Of a stretch of DNA of 64,000 nt, positions 17,705-27,757 are shown piece by piece. Location: NCBI RefSeq assembly GCF_947487305.1, contig NZ_CANKWH010000010.1:94275-158274 (forward strand). Reading direction: 5' to 3'. The notes under the pieces are model-generated. The model saw only the letters and a list, made by a program, of their open reading frames with translations, had not been told where the DNA came from and did no database searches. Within the stretch, counting starts at the first letter, position 1. The number at the start of each line of letters is the position of its first letter. The position numbers and the translations under genes are program-made. Source of the DNA: an uncultured Paracoccus sp. (GTDB lineage Bacteria > Pseudomonadota > Alphaproteobacteria > Rhodobacterales > Rhodobacteraceae).

Positions 17705-19004
17705 GCGGTATGACGCCATCCTCATCGGCGCCGGGGTCATCGGCAATGCCATCGCCTTCGAACTCGCCAAGCTCGGCTGGCGCACGCTCAGCATCGACAA
17801 GGGGCCGGATGCGGGCTCGGGTTCCACCTCCTCCTCGAGTGCCATCATCCGCACCTATTACTCGGTCGAGGCCTCCTGCGCGCTGGCCTATGAAGGCTGG
17901 CATTACTGGCGGGACTGGGCGGCGCATGTGAACCTGCCCGAGGGCGTGCCGCTGATCCGGTACAACGAGACCGGCTGCCTGGTGGTGAAGGGGCCGGCCA
18001 ACAAGGACCTGGTCCATGTCATGCGGATGATGGACCATATCGGCTGCCCCTATGAGGAAGTGCCGACCGAACGCATCGCCGATTACCTGCCGGGTGTCGA
18101 TCTGCGCGCCTATTACCCGCCGAAGCGCCCCGAGGAGGACGGTTTCTGCGAGCCGACCGGGGGTGAGATCGCGGGGGCGGTGTTCTTTCCTCAAGGCGGT
18201 TTCGTCAATGATCCGAAGCTGGCGGCCGAGAACCTGAGGCAGGCGGCCGAGGCGCAGGGCGCGCGCTTCCTGTTCCGCGCCGCCGTGGCCGAGATCCGGC
18301 AAGAGGATGACCGGGTGGCCGGGGTCACGCTGGCGGACGGGCGGCAGATCGATGCGCCGGTGGTCATCAATGCCGGGGGGCCTTGGTCCTCGAAGCTGAA
18401 CGAACTGGCCGGAGTGACGCGCGGGATGAAAATCTCGACCCGGGCGAACCGGCAGGAGGTGGCCTATATCCCCGGGCCGCGGAATTTCGACTTCGGCACG
18501 AATGGCTATATCTATTCCGACGGCGATACCGAAACCTATGCCCGTCCGGACAGTCCCGGGATCATGTGCATCGGCTCGGGCGATCCGCAATGCGATCCGC
18601 GCGAATGGGTCGATGATCCCGACAGCCTGCGGCAGGATTTCACCGATCAGTGGACGGTGAACGTGATGCGCACGGCGCAGCGCTTTCCCGAATTGCCGAT
18701 CCCCGGACAGGCGCGGGGGATCGTCGCGCTTTACGATGTCAGCGACGACTGGCTGCCGATCTATGACCGCTCGGATCTGCCCGGCTTCTACATGGCCTGC
18801 GGCACCAGCGGGAACCAGTTCAAGAACGCCCCGGTGGCGGGCAAGATCATGGCCCATATCGTCACCTCCTGCGAGGCGGGCCATGACCATGATGCGGACC
18901 CGCTGCAATTTCATCTCGCGCGGATCGATCGGGTGATCGATCTTGGCACCTATTCGCGCAAGCGCGAGGTCAACCCCAATTCCAGCTTCTCGGTGATCGG
19001 ATGA
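17697..19004 (+). CDS. FAD-dependent oxidoreductase (DAO/sarcosine oxidase beta-like)
   Basis: A 435-residue flavoprotein of the D-amino acid oxidase fold. N-terminal FAD site: AILIGAGVIGNAIAFELAKL, then GSGSTSSSSAIIRTYYSVEA. A second nucleotide-contact segment is VVINAGGPWS, and the C-terminal flavin loop is FYMACGTSGNQFKNAP. Family members oxidise secondary or tertiary amines (sarcosine, dimethylglycine, N-methyl amino acids). It starts at ATG 17697 inside the end of the PhnD-like gene and its stop overlaps the next ATG by 4 bases, so the three are tightly coupled. Confidence 0.87.
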   Translation: MSERYDAILIGAGVIGNAIAFELAKLGWRTLSIDKGPDAGSGSTSSSSAIIRTYYSVEASCALAYEGWHYWRDWAAHVNLPEGVPLIRYNETGCLVVKGPANKDLVHVMRMMDHIGCPYEEVPTERIADYLPGVDLRAYYPPKRPEEDGFCEPTGGEIAGAVFFPQGGFVNDPKLAAENLRQAAEAQGARFLFRAAVAEIRQEDDRVAGVTLADGRQIDAPVVINAGGPWSSKLNELAGVTRGMKISTRANRQEVAYIPGPRNFDFGTNGYIYSDGDTETYARPDSPGIMCIGSGDPQCDPREWVDDPDSLRQDFTDQWTVNVMRTAQRFPELPIPGQARGIVALYDVSDDWLPIYDRSDLPGFYMACGTSGNQFKNAPVAGKIMAHIVTSCEAGHDHDADPLQFHLARIDRVIDLGTYSRKREVNPNSSFSVIG

Positions 19005-21547
19005 GTGACAGGAACGTTCATGTGGTGGTGATCGGCGGCGGAGTCGTCGGCTGTTCGGTGCTGTTCCATCTGGCCAAGGCGGGCTGGACCGACAGCCTGC
19101 TGATCGAGCGATCCGAGCTGACCTCGGGGTCAAGCTGGCATGCGGCGGGCGGGTTTCACACGCTGAACGGCGATCCGAATGTGGCGAAGCTTCAGGCCTA
19201 CACGGTCGGGCTTTATGACGAGCTGGAAAAACTCTCCGGGCAGGCCTGCGGGCTGCACCTGACCGGCGGCGTGATGATGGCCGACAGCGAGGAACGCATG
19301 GACTGGCTGCGCATGACCCATGCGCGCGGCCGGGTGCTGGGGATGGAGACCGAGCTGATCACCCCCAGCGAGGCCAAGGCGATGTTCCCCTTGATGGACG
19401 AGACGCAATTCGTCGGAGCGTTGTGGGACCCGGTCGAGGGGCATCTGGACCCATCGGGGACCACCCATGCCTATGCCAAGGCGGCGCGCGCGCTTGGCGC
19501 GCAGATCGAGCTGAGGAACCCCGTCAAGGAGCTGACGCAGGATGCCGACGGGACGTGGAATGTCATCACCCAGAACGGCACCATCCGGGCCGAGCATGTG
19601 GTGAATGCCGGTGGTCTCTGGGCGCGCGAGATCGGGCGCATGGTCGGGCTGGAGCTGCCGGTGCTGGCGATGGAGCATATGTACTTGCTGACTGAGGACA
19701 TGCCCGAGGTGATGGAATTCAACGCCAGGACCGGGCGCGAGTTGGTCGGCGTGATCGACTTCAAGGGCGAGATCTACACCCGGCAGGAGCGAAACGGTAT
19801 CCTGCTTGGCACCTATGAGAAGGCGGCGAAGCCTTGGTCGCCGGTCACGACGCCCTGGGATTTCGGCCATGAACTGCTGGAACCGGATCTCGACCGCATC
19901 GCCCCCTCGCTGGAAGTGGGCTTCCGGCATTTCCCGCCCTATGAGCGCGCCGGGATCAAGACCGTCATCAACGGCCCCTTCACCTTCGCCCCCGACGGCA
20001 ACCCGCTGGTCGGGCCGGTGCCGGGGCTGACGAATTTCTGGTCGGCCTGCGCGGTGATGGCGGGCTTCAGTCAAGGCGGCGGCGTCGGGCTGGTGCTGGC
20101 CAACTGGATGACCACGGGCGATCCGGGCCATGATGTCTTTGCCATGGACGTGGCGCGATACGGCGAATGGGCCACCCTGCGCCATACCAATGCCAAGGTG
20201 CGCGAGAATTATTCGCGCCGCTTCTCGATCCGTTTCCCGAACGAGGAACTGCCCGCCGCCCGGCCGCAGGAAACCACGCCGATCTATGACATCCTGACCC
20301 GTGACAAGCACGCGGTCATGGGCGACAACTGGGGGCTGGAAGCGCCCCTGTGGTTCGCGCCCTCGGCGGATGAGGCGCATGACGTGCCGATGTTCCACCG
20401 CTCGAACGATTTCGCACATGTCGGTGCCGAGGTCAGGGCGGTGCGCGCGGGGGTGGGCGTTACCGAGATTTCGAACTTCGCCAAATACGAGGTGACGGGT
20501 CCGGGGGCGGAAGCCTTCCTCGACCGGCTGATGACCAATCACATGCCGAAGCTGGGGCGGCTGGTGCTGACGCCGATGCTGAACCCCGAGGGCAAGCTGA
20601 TCGGCGATTTCACCATTGCCCGCGCCGCGCCCGAGCGTTTTCTGATCTGGGGCAGCATCGCCGCCAGCAAGTATCACATGCGCTGGTTCGAGAGCCATCT
20701 GCCCAAGGATGGCTCGGTGCGGCTGCACCGTTTCGGCACCGATCTGGTCGGTTTGTCGCTGGCCGGGCCGAAGTCGCGCGAGGTGCTGCAGCGCCTGACC
20801 GATGCCGATGTCAGCAATGCCGGTTTCCGCTTCATGGATTTCCGCGAGATGGACATTGCCGGCTCTCCCTGCCTGGTGAACCGCATCACCTATACCGGCG
20901 ATCTGGGCTACGAGATCTGGATGCGCCCGGCCTTCCAGCGCCGGGTCTACCTGGCGATCCACGAGGCCGGGGCGGATCTGGGGCTGGTCGATTTCGGCAT
21001 GCGGGCACTTCTGTCCATGCGGCTCGAGAAGAACTTTCCGACATGGTTCGCGGAGCTGCGCCCGATCTATGGCCCCTATGAGGCCGGGATGGATCGGTTT
21101 GTCAGGCTGGACAAGGATTTCATTGGTCGAGACGCGGCGGCGCGGGAAAAGGAAGACGGGCCAAGGCTCAAGCGGGTGTCGCTGATCATCGAGGCCGAGA
21201 CCGCCGATGTGCTGGGCGACGAGCCGATCTGGGCGCGCATCCCCGCGCCCTCGGAGGCGATCACCCCGCCGCATGATTTCGGCGCGCCGCGCTTTGACGC
21301 CGAGGGCCGCGAGACCGCGCGGGTGCAGATCCAGACCGACGGCGACTGGTCGGTGGCGGGCTGGGTGACATCGGGCGGTTATGCGCATGGGGTGGGCGCC
21401 TCGATGGCGCAGGGCTATCTGCCCGCTGCGCTGGCCGAGGCCGGGCAGGAGCCCGAATTCCAGGTCGAGATTCTGGGTCGGCGCTATTCCGCCCGCATCG
21501 CCCATGAACCGCCCTTTGACCCGGCGGGCGAGCGGATGAGGGCGTAA
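19001..21547 (+). CDS. FAD oxidoreductase-GcvT fusion (dimethylglycine dehydrogenase-like)
   Basis: An 848-residue two-part enzyme. Residues 1-390 form a DAO-type FAD domain (VVVIGGGVVGCSVLFHLAKA); LTSGSSWHAAGG contains the His that in dimethylglycine dehydrogenases carries covalent FAD. Residues from about 440 form GcvT and GcvT-C domains (GPKSREVLQRLTDADVSNAG, TYTGDLGYEIW, LRLEKNFPTW-type helix), which bind tetrahydrofolate and capture the released methyl group as methylene-THF. The reaction is therefore probably oxidative N-demethylation. A hairpin with a T-run follows at 21549-21572, ending the operon. Confidence 0.88.
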   Translation: MSDRNVHVVVIGGGVVGCSVLFHLAKAGWTDSLLIERSELTSGSSWHAAGGFHTLNGDPNVAKLQAYTVGLYDELEKLSGQACGLHLTGGVMMADSEERMDWLRMTHARGRVLGMETELITPSEAKAMFPLMDETQFVGALWDPVEGHLDPSGTTHAYAKAARALGAQIELRNPVKELTQDADGTWNVITQNGTIRAEHVVNAGGLWAREIGRMVGLELPVLAMEHMYLLTEDMPEVMEFNARTGRELVGVIDFKGEIYTRQERNGILLGTYEKAAKPWSPVTTPWDFGHELLEPDLDRIAPSLEVGFRHFPPYERAGIKTVINGPFTFAPDGNPLVGPVPGLTNFWSACAVMAGFSQGGGVGLVLANWMTTGDPGHDVFAMDVARYGEWATLRHTNAKVRENYSRRFSIRFPNEELPAARPQETTPIYDILTRDKHAVMGDNWGLEAPLWFAPSADEAHDVPMFHRSNDFAHVGAEVRAVRAGVGVTEISNFAKYEVTGPGAEAFLDRLMTNHMPKLGRLVLTPMLNPEGKLIGDFTIARAAPERFLIWGSIAASKYHMRWFESHLPKDGSVRLHRFGTDLVGLSLAGPKSREVLQRLTDADVSNAGFRFMDFREMDIAGSPCLVNRITYTGDLGYEIWMRPAFQRRVYLAIHEAGADLGLVDFGMRALLSMRLEKNFPTWFAELRPIYGPYEAGMDRFVRLDKDFIGRDAAAREKEDGPRLKRVSLIIEAETADVLGDEPIWARIPAPSEAITPPHDFGAPRFDAEGRETARVQIQTDGDWSVAGWVTSGGYAHGVGASMAQGYLPAALAEAGQEPEFQVEILGRRYSARIAHEPPFDPAGERMRA

Positions 21548-21548
21548 A

Positions 21549-21572
21549 GCGCCAATGTTGCGCCGGTTTTTT
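21549..21572 (+). terminator. Hairpin plus T6, terminator of the oxidoreductase operon
   Basis: GCGC repeats at 21549-21552 and 21560-21563, partly extended by AA/TT pairing, form a short hairpin followed by GGTTTTTT. It separates the oxidoreductase genes from the ABC importer genes, which then need their own promoter in 21573-21650. Confidence 0.5.
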
Positions 21573-21662
21573 GCCTCGCATCCAGAAAACTTGCTGCTAC
21601 GCTAGGGCTAACAACAGCGCGGCCGCGAAGCCGCCAGCACATCAACCGGAGGACAAGACGAC

Positions 21663-23309
21663 ATGCCCAAAGACATCAAGTTCCCGTCCCTGCATCCCAA
21701 GGCCTGGATGTACGCGGCAGAGGCGAAGGCTGGCCAGCTGAGCCGGCGCGAGTTCCTGACCCGCGCCACCGCGCTTGGCGTCACCGCCACCGCCGCCTAT
21801 GGGATGATCGGCCTGACCGCGCCCGCCAGGGCGCAGCCGGCCGGCGATCCGGTGACGGGCGGCAGCATCAAGATGCAGATGTATATCAAGGCGCAGAAGG
21901 ACCCCCGCACCTGGGACTGGTCGGAACACGCCAATGTCTGCCGCGGCTGGCTGGAATATCTCGCCAGCTATGAAAACGACGGTTCGGTCCTGCCGGTGCT
22001 GCTGGAAAGCTGGGACGTGAACGAGGATGCCACCGAATATACGCTGCATGTGCGTCCCGGCGTGACCTGGAACAATGGCGATGCCTTCGTCGCCGATCAT
22101 GTGCGCCACAATATCGAGCGCTGGTGCGATGGCACGGTCGAGGGCAACTCGATGGCCTCGCGCTTCTCGACCATGGTGGACCCGGCGACCAACAAGATGC
22201 GCGCCGATGCGGTCGAAGTCGTCGATGACATGACGCTGAAGCTGAAGCTGTCGGCGCCCGACATCACCATCATTGTCGGCTGTGCCGACTACCCGGCGGC
22301 GGTCACACACCCGTCCTTTACCGGCAGCGACCCGGTGGCCGAGCCGATCGGCACCGGCCCCTATCGCCCGGTCAGCCACGAGGCCGGCGTCGGCGCGGTG
22401 ATCGAACGGAACCCGGACCACAAGTGGTGGAACGAGGGCAAGGGCGCCTGGCTGGACCAGATCGAATTCGTTGATCTGGGCACCGATCCTGCGGCCTGGC
22501 TGGCGGCAGCCGAGGGCGGCGAGATCGATCTGGACTACAACACCATCGGCGATTTCGTCGATCTCTTCGACGGCATCGGCTGGGTCAAGTCCGAGGCGCT
22601 GACGGCGAACACGCTGGCCGTGCGCTTCAACCAGGAGCAGGAACCCTTCACCAATCCCGACGTCCGCAAGGCCGTGCAGATGGCGGTGGACAACACCAAG
22701 GTGCTGGAACTCGGCTATGACGGTCAGGGCACGGCGGGCGCGAACCACCATGTCTGCCCGATCCACCCCGAATATGCCGATATCGGCCCGGCGCCCCTCG
22801 ATCCGGCAGCGGCCAAGGCGGCTTATGACGCCGCGGGCGCCCCGCCGATCGAGCTGGTGTCGCTGGACGAGGACTATCAGGCAGCCACCTGCGACGCCAT
22901 CGCCGCGCAACTGCGCGACGCCGGCTTCACCATCGAGCGCAAGATCCTGCCCGGCGCGACCTATTGGAACGATTGGCTGAAGTTCCCCTTCAGCGCGACC
23001 GAGTGGAACATGCGTCCGCTTGGCGTGCAGGTGATGAAGCTGGCCTATCACAGCGCCGCCGCCTGGAACGAATCCGCCTATCGCAAGCCGGAATTCGACG
23101 CGCTGCTGGATCAGGCCATGGCGACGCCGGATGTCGAGGCCCGCAAGGCGATCATGGCGCAGGCCGAGCAGATGATGCGCGATGATGGCGTGGTGATCCT
23201 GCCCTTCTGGCGCAACACCTATCGCCACGCCAAGCCCAATATTGGCGGCGCGGCGATCCACCCGACCTTCGAGGTGCGTTACCAGCATTACTGGGTCGCC
23301 CCCGAGTAA
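21663..23309 (+). CDS. ABC transporter substrate-binding protein, family 5, Tat-exported
   Basis: A 548-residue periplasmic binding protein of the dipeptide/oligopeptide/opine class (SBP_bac_5): [29 protein letters not shown] and [19 protein letters not shown] are typical. The N-terminus carries a twin-arginine signal ([10 protein letters not shown], near residue 25) followed by a hydrophobic stretch ending ARAQP, so it is exported folded. Start ATG 21663 has GGAGGA upstream. It is followed by a stem-loop and the permease genes. It captures the substrate for the importer; given its neighbours, an N-methylated amine or betaine-type compound is inferred, though peptides are possible. Confidence 0.9.
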   Translation: MPKDIKFPSLHPKAWMYAAEAKAGQLSRREFLTRATALGVTATAAYGMIGLTAPARAQPAGDPVTGGSIKMQMYIKAQKDPRTWDWSEHANVCRGWLEYLASYENDGSVLPVLLESWDVNEDATEYTLHVRPGVTWNNGDAFVADHVRHNIERWCDGTVEGNSMASRFSTMVDPATNKMRADAVEVVDDMTLKLKLSAPDITIIVGCADYPAAVTHPSFTGSDPVAEPIGTGPYRPVSHEAGVGAVIERNPDHKWWNEGKGAWLDQIEFVDLGTDPAAWLAAAEGGEIDLDYNTIGDFVDLFDGIGWVKSEALTANTLAVRFNQEQEPFTNPDVRKAVQMAVDNTKVLELGYDGQGTAGANHHVCPIHPEYADIGPAPLDPAAAKAAYDAAGAPPIELVSLDEDYQAATCDAIAAQLRDAGFTIERKILPGATYWNDWLKFPFSATEWNMRPLGVQVMKLAYHSAAAWNESAYRKPEFDALLDQAMATPDVEARKAIMAQAEQMMRDDGVVILPFWRNTYRHAKPNIGGAAIHPTFEVRYQHYWVAPE

Positions 23310-23318
23310 GCCCTGTAT

Positions 23319-23342
23319 CGGCGGCCCTGCAAGGGGCCGCCG
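23319..23342 (+). terminator. GC-rich stem-loop between binding-protein and permease genes
   Basis: A perfect 9-bp inverted repeat (23319-23327 with 23334-23342) encloses a 6-base loop, with a weak CTTTCC after it. Such elements commonly cause partial termination or protect the upstream mRNA, giving more binding protein than permease. Confidence 0.55.
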
Positions 23343-23366
23343 CTTTCCTGTTCGGAGGGAGATGCC

Positions 23367-24452
23367 GTGCTGCGCTTCGTGATCCGCCGACTGCTGACCA
23401 TCATAGCCTCGGCGCTGGTATTGACCTTCGTGGTCTTCGCATTGACCAATCTGCAACCCAACCTTGAAAAGCTGGCCAAGGGGCAGGGTTCCGCCCGGAT
23501 GTCGGATGCCGAGGTGACAAGCTGGCTGGCCGGCAATGGCTATGACCGGCCGATGCTGACCCGCTATGGCGAATGGCTGGGCGTGGTGCCCGGCTGGACC
23601 GGCGAGGACAGCAACGGCAATCCGCGCGGCCGCTGTGTCGACCAGGCCGCGGACAAGGCCAATGCCCCAAGCTATTGCGGCATCCTGCAGGGCGAATGGG
23701 GCTGGTCCACCCGTTTCAAGGCGCCGGTTTCGGAAATCATCGCCGACCGGCTGGCAGCGACCGGCAAGCTGATGTTCTGGGTCATGGTGGTCATGGTGCC
23801 CTCGGCGCTGCTCTTGGGTGTCGTGGCCGGGATGCGCGAGGGCTCGCGCACCGACCGGACGCTGTCGACCTTCGCCATCGCCTCGACCTCGACCCCGGAA
23901 TACGTGCTGGGCGTGCTGCTGGTCGCGGCGCTGGCCAGCTCGCAGGTGGGGCTGTCGCCCCTGCTGAAGGACTGGGGGCTGATCTCGACGCCGGTGTTGT
24001 TCCAGGGGAATGCCCGGTCTGCCGTCGATGACGCGAATTTCTGGAACTTCACCCTGCCGGTGATGACCGTGGCGCTTTACGGCATGGGTTATATCGCCCG
24101 GATGACCCGCGCCTCGATGACCGAGGTGATGACCCAGCAATATATCCGCACCGCGCGGCTGAAGGGCGTGCCCTTCCGGCAGGTGGTGATGAAACACGCG
24201 CTGCGGAACGCGCTGATCGCGCCCTTCACCGTCATCATGCTGCAATTCCCGTGGCTCCTGAACGGAGTGGTCATCGTCGAGGTGCTGTTCAGCTATCCCG
24301 GCTTTGGCTGGACGCTGGTCGAGGCGGCAGGGAACAATGACATCGAACTCTTGCTGGCCTGCTCGGTCGTCGCCGTGGTGCTGGTGCTGATCACGCAGCT
24401 GATCAGCGATCTCGGCTATGCCTGGCTGAACCCCCGCATAAGGATCTCGTGA
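23367..24452 (+). CDS. ABC transporter permease (DppB-like)
   Basis: A 361-residue inner-membrane permease starting at GTG 23367, with GGAGGGAG just upstream (the ATG five bases before is out of frame). An N-terminal helix (LLTIIASALVLTFVVFAL) is followed by a periplasmic segment and further helices. The EAA loop that docks the ATPase is YIRTARLKGVPFRQVVMKHA near residue 255. It pairs with the next gene as the heterodimeric channel; the stop overlaps the next start (TGATG). Confidence 0.9.
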   Translation: MLRFVIRRLLTIIASALVLTFVVFALTNLQPNLEKLAKGQGSARMSDAEVTSWLAGNGYDRPMLTRYGEWLGVVPGWTGEDSNGNPRGRCVDQAADKANAPSYCGILQGEWGWSTRFKAPVSEIIADRLAATGKLMFWVMVVMVPSALLLGVVAGMREGSRTDRTLSTFAIASTSTPEYVLGVLLVAALASSQVGLSPLLKDWGLISTPVLFQGNARSAVDDANFWNFTLPVMTVALYGMGYIARMTRASMTEVMTQQYIRTARLKGVPFRQVVMKHALRNALIAPFTVIMLQFPWLLNGVVIVEVLFSYPGFGWTLVEAAGNNDIELLLACSVVAVVLVLITQLISDLGYAWLNPRIRIS

Positions 24453-25609
24453 TGGAGGAAATCGGCTGGGTCTCGATCATCGGGCGGATGGCGGCGGTGT
24501 TGTGGCCCGTCTGGCTGGGCATGGCGCTGGTCTTTGCGCTGTCCTTCACCTTCAAGCGGCGGCTGGGGCTTTACGGCAAGCTGTTTGATTCAAATATCGG
24601 CATGGTCGGCTTTGCGCTGGTGCTGTTCTGGCTGCTGGTCGCCGTCTTCGCGCCGCAGATCGCCACGCATGATCCGCTGGCGCAGCTCTCTGGGATGAAG
24701 AACGCCGTGCCGGGAACCCCGACCGGGCAGGAGGGGGGCTATCCCTATTACCTGCTCGGTGGCGATTCACTGGCGCGCGACGTCTTCTCGCGGATGATCA
24801 TGGGCGCGCGGGACGTGCTGAAGATCGCCCCCGCCGCCGCGCTGATTGCCTATGCGGTGGGCATCTGCCTCGGTCTGCCGGCGGGCTATATCGGCGGCTG
24901 GTGGGATGACGTCCTGTCTTTCCTCGCCAATCTGGTGCTGGCCTTCCCGGTGATCCTGCTGTTCTTCCTGCTCGTCACGCCCGAGATCCGCGCCACCGGC
25001 ATTCCGAACATCATGGCTGCCGTGTTGTTCGCCATCCCGCTGGTGCTGATCGGGCTGATGATCCAGACCCGTTTCGTCACCCAGCCCGGCAAGAAGTGGG
25101 GCTGGCTGGGCGTGCTGGGCGTGCTGGGGATCTGGGCCTATCTGGGGCTGGCCTTCAACGCCGATCCGCTTGGCGTCTGGCGGATGCCGCCGAACCTTCT
25201 GAACGTCTTCATTGCGGTGGTTTTCGTGAACGCGCCCACGGTCTTCCGCATCGTGCGCGGGATCACCATGGACATCCGCAACCGCGACTATGTCGCCGCC
25301 GCCCAGACCCGGGGGGAGAGCAGCGCCTATATCATGCTGTGGGAGATCCTGCCCAATGCGCGCGGCCCGCTGATCGTCGATTTCTGCCTGCGCATCGGCT
25401 ATACGACGATCCTTCTGGGGACGCTCGGCTTCTTCGGCCTCGGCGTCTCGCCCGAGAGCCCGGACTGGGGCTCGACCATCAACGAGGGGCGGCGGCTTCT
25501 GACCGCCTATCCCCATGCCGCGCTGGCGCCGGCCATCGCGCTGATGTCTCTGGTATTGGGCCTGAACCTGCTGGCCGACGGGCTGCGCGAGGAAAGTCTG
25601 AGGGATTGA
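24452..25609 (+). CDS. ABC transporter permease (DppC-like)
   Basis: A 385-residue permease with an N-terminal helix pair and an EAA loop near RDYVAAAQTRGESSAYIMLW. Start ATG 24452 is preferred over GTG 24449 because AAGGAT at 24440-24445 has better spacing; it shares a base with the upstream stop. At 385 residues it is longer than DppC (about 300); the extra length is a hydrophobic segment around residues 180-235 (VLIGLMIQTRFVTQ through GIWAYLGLAF), as seen in some opine/microcin-type permeases. The ATPase gene begins 4 bases after the stop. Confidence 0.88.
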   Translation: MEEIGWVSIIGRMAAVLWPVWLGMALVFALSFTFKRRLGLYGKLFDSNIGMVGFALVLFWLLVAVFAPQIATHDPLAQLSGMKNAVPGTPTGQEGGYPYYLLGGDSLARDVFSRMIMGARDVLKIAPAAALIAYAVGICLGLPAGYIGGWWDDVLSFLANLVLAFPVILLFFLLVTPEIRATGIPNIMAAVLFAIPLVLIGLMIQTRFVTQPGKKWGWLGVLGVLGIWAYLGLAFNADPLGVWRMPPNLLNVFIAVVFVNAPTVFRIVRGITMDIRNRDYVAAAQTRGESSAYIMLWEILPNARGPLIVDFCLRIGYTTILLGTLGFFGLGVSPESPDWGSTINEGRRLLTAYPHAALAPAIALMSLVLGLNLLADGLREESLRD

Positions 25610-25613
25610 GATC

Positions 25614-27716
25614 ATGACCGAGACAGCCACCCAAACGGGCAGCGATCAGCCGATCCTCGAGATCGACAAACTGTCCATCAGCTTCTTCACCCGGCTCAGG
25701 GAAATTCCGGCGGTGATGGATTTTTCCTGCACGGTCATGCCCGGCGAGGCGGTGGGGCTGGTGGGCGAATCAGGTTGCGGCAAGTCCACCGTGGCGCTCG
25801 GGGTGATGCAAGATCTGGGCGTCAATGGCCGGATCGTCGGCGGCTCCATCAAGTTCCGTGGCCGCGACATGACCCAGATGTCGCAGGAGGAGCTGCGCCA
25901 GATCCGCGGCAGCCAGATCGCCATGATCTATCAGGAGCCGATGGCCAGCCTGAACCCGGCCATGCGCATCGGCGACCAATTGGCCGAAGTGCCGATGCTG
26001 CATGAAAAGACCAGCAAGGCCGCGGCGATGGCACTGGCGCGGCAACTGGTCGCCGATGTGCGCCTGCCCGACCCTGACCGTATCCTGCGCAGTTACCCGC
26101 ACCAGCTGTCGGGCGGGCAGCAGCAGCGCATCGTCATCGCCATGGCGCTGATGTCGAAGCCGGCCTTGCTGATCCTTGACGAGCCGACCACCGCGCTCGA
26201 CGTGACGGTCGAGGCCGGGATCGTCGAGCTGGTGAAGGATCTGGGCCGGAAATACGGCACCTCGATGCTGTTCATCAGCCACAATCTCGGCCTGATCCTC
26301 GAGACCTGCGACCGCATCTGCGTGATGTATTCGGGCGAGGCGGTCGAGACCGGCAGTGTCGAACAGGTGTTCGACCATATGCGCCACCCCTATACGCAGG
26401 CGCTGTTCCGCTCGATCCCGTTGCCGGGCGCGAACAAGAACAGCCGACCGCTGGTGGCGATTCCGGGGAATTTTCCCTTGCCGCATGAACGACCGCAGGG
26501 CTGCAATTTCGGCCCGCGCTGCGATTATTTCGTCGAGGGCGTCTGCAATGTAGCCGATATCCACATGCAGCCGGTGCCGGGCGAGGCGCGGCATGACACG
26601 CGCTGCCTGCGCTTCGAAGAAATCGATTGGGACGCGCCGGTCAAGGCGGCGGTGGCGACCGAAAAGACCCAGATCGGCGAAGTCGTGCTGAAAATGGACG
26701 ATGTGCGCAAATACTATCAGACCAGCGCCGGCATGTTCGGCGGCGGCGATGCGCAGGTGGTCAAGGCCAATGAATCGCTGTCATTCGACGCGCGCGAGGG
26801 CGAGACGCTGGCCATCGTGGGCGAATCCGGCTGTGGGAAATCGACCTTCGCCAAGGTGCTGATGGGGCTCGAGACGGCGACAGCGGGCGAGATCCTGCTC
26901 TATGACCAGTCGATCGAGAATACCCCGATCCAGAAGCGCGCCACCGATACGGTCTCCTCGGTGCAGATGGTGTTCCAGAATCCCTTCGACACGCTGAACC
27001 CCTCGATGACCGTGGGCCGGCAAATCATCCGCGCGCTGGAGATCTTTGGCGAGGGCAAGACCGATGCCGAGCGGCGCGACCGGATGCTGCAACTTCTGGA
27101 TCTGGTGAAACTGCCCCGCGCCTTTGCCGAGCGGATGCCGCGCCAGCTGTCGGGCGGGCAGAAGCAGCGGGTGGGCATTGCCCGCGCCTTTGCCGGGGGC
27201 GCCAAGATCGTGGTGGCGGACGAGCCGGTTTCGGCGCTGGATGTCTCGGTTCAGGCGGCGGTGACGCAGCTTCTGATGGATATTCAGCGCGAGAACGGCA
27301 CGACGCTGCTGTTCATCAGCCATGACCTCAGCATCGTCCGCTATCTCTCGGACCGGGTGATGGTGATGTATCTGGGTCATGTGGTGGAACTCGGCACGAC
27401 CGATCAGGTCTTTGCCCCGCCCTATCACCCCTATACCGAGGCGCTGCTGTCGGCCGTTCCGATTGCCGATACCCATGTGAAGAAGCGCAAGATCGTGCTG
27501 GAGGGGGATATTCCCTCGGCGGTGAACCCGCCGCCGGGCTGTCCGTTCCAGACCCGCTGCCGCTGGAAGTCGCAGGTGCCGGGCGGGCTTTGCGAGACCG
27601 AGATGCCGCCGCTGAAGGAACTGCCCGGCGGGCATCGGATCAAGTGCCATCTGAGCGATGCGCAGATGGCGGCGATGGAGCCGGTTTTCAGCGTCGAGCC
27701 GACGGCGGCGGAATAG
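25614..27716 (+). CDS. Dipeptide/opine-type ABC ATPase, DppD-DppF fusion
   Basis: A 700-residue protein with two complete ATPase domains. The first has GESGCGKSTVALGV (about residue 48), LSGGQQQRI and LLILDEPTTALD; the second has GESGCGKSTFAKV (about residue 403), LSGGQKQRVGIARAFAGG and VVADEPVSALD. Each half ends in the oligopeptide-transporter C-terminal region with clustered cysteines (CNFGPRCDYF; CPFQTRCRW), which in related proteins binds an iron-sulfur cluster. One polypeptide thus powers both permeases. It is last in the importer operon and converges on the TetR gene 41 bases away. Confidence 0.92.
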   Translation: MTETATQTGSDQPILEIDKLSISFFTRLREIPAVMDFSCTVMPGEAVGLVGESGCGKSTVALGVMQDLGVNGRIVGGSIKFRGRDMTQMSQEELRQIRGSQIAMIYQEPMASLNPAMRIGDQLAEVPMLHEKTSKAAAMALARQLVADVRLPDPDRILRSYPHQLSGGQQQRIVIAMALMSKPALLILDEPTTALDVTVEAGIVELVKDLGRKYGTSMLFISHNLGLILETCDRICVMYSGEAVETGSVEQVFDHMRHPYTQALFRSIPLPGANKNSRPLVAIPGNFPLPHERPQGCNFGPRCDYFVEGVCNVADIHMQPVPGEARHDTRCLRFEEIDWDAPVKAAVATEKTQIGEVVLKMDDVRKYYQTSAGMFGGGDAQVVKANESLSFDAREGETLAIVGESGCGKSTFAKVLMGLETATAGEILLYDQSIENTPIQKRATDTVSSVQMVFQNPFDTLNPSMTVGRQIIRALEIFGEGKTDAERRDRMLQLLDLVKLPRAFAERMPRQLSGGQKQRVGIARAFAGGAKIVVADEPVSALDVSVQAAVTQLLMDIQRENGTTLLFISHDLSIVRYLSDRVMVMYLGHVVELGTTDQVFAPPYHPYTEALLSAVPIADTHVKKRKIVLEGDIPSAVNPPPGCPFQTRCRWKSQVPGGLCETEMPPLKELPGGHRIKCHLSDAQMAAMEPVFSVEPTAAE

Positions 27717-27757
27717 GGTCGGGCGCGGCCCGTGCTGGTCGCACAGGCCAAATGAGT

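Noticed and set aside
19130..21505. Reverse ORF of 791 codons opposite the FAD-GcvT gene
   Set aside because: Antisense artefact; all flavin and GcvT motifs are on the forward strand.
21642..24245. Reverse ORF of 867 codons over the binding-protein and permease genes
   Set aside because: It crosses two well-supported forward genes and their intergenic stem-loop, and its composition is that of an antisense frame.
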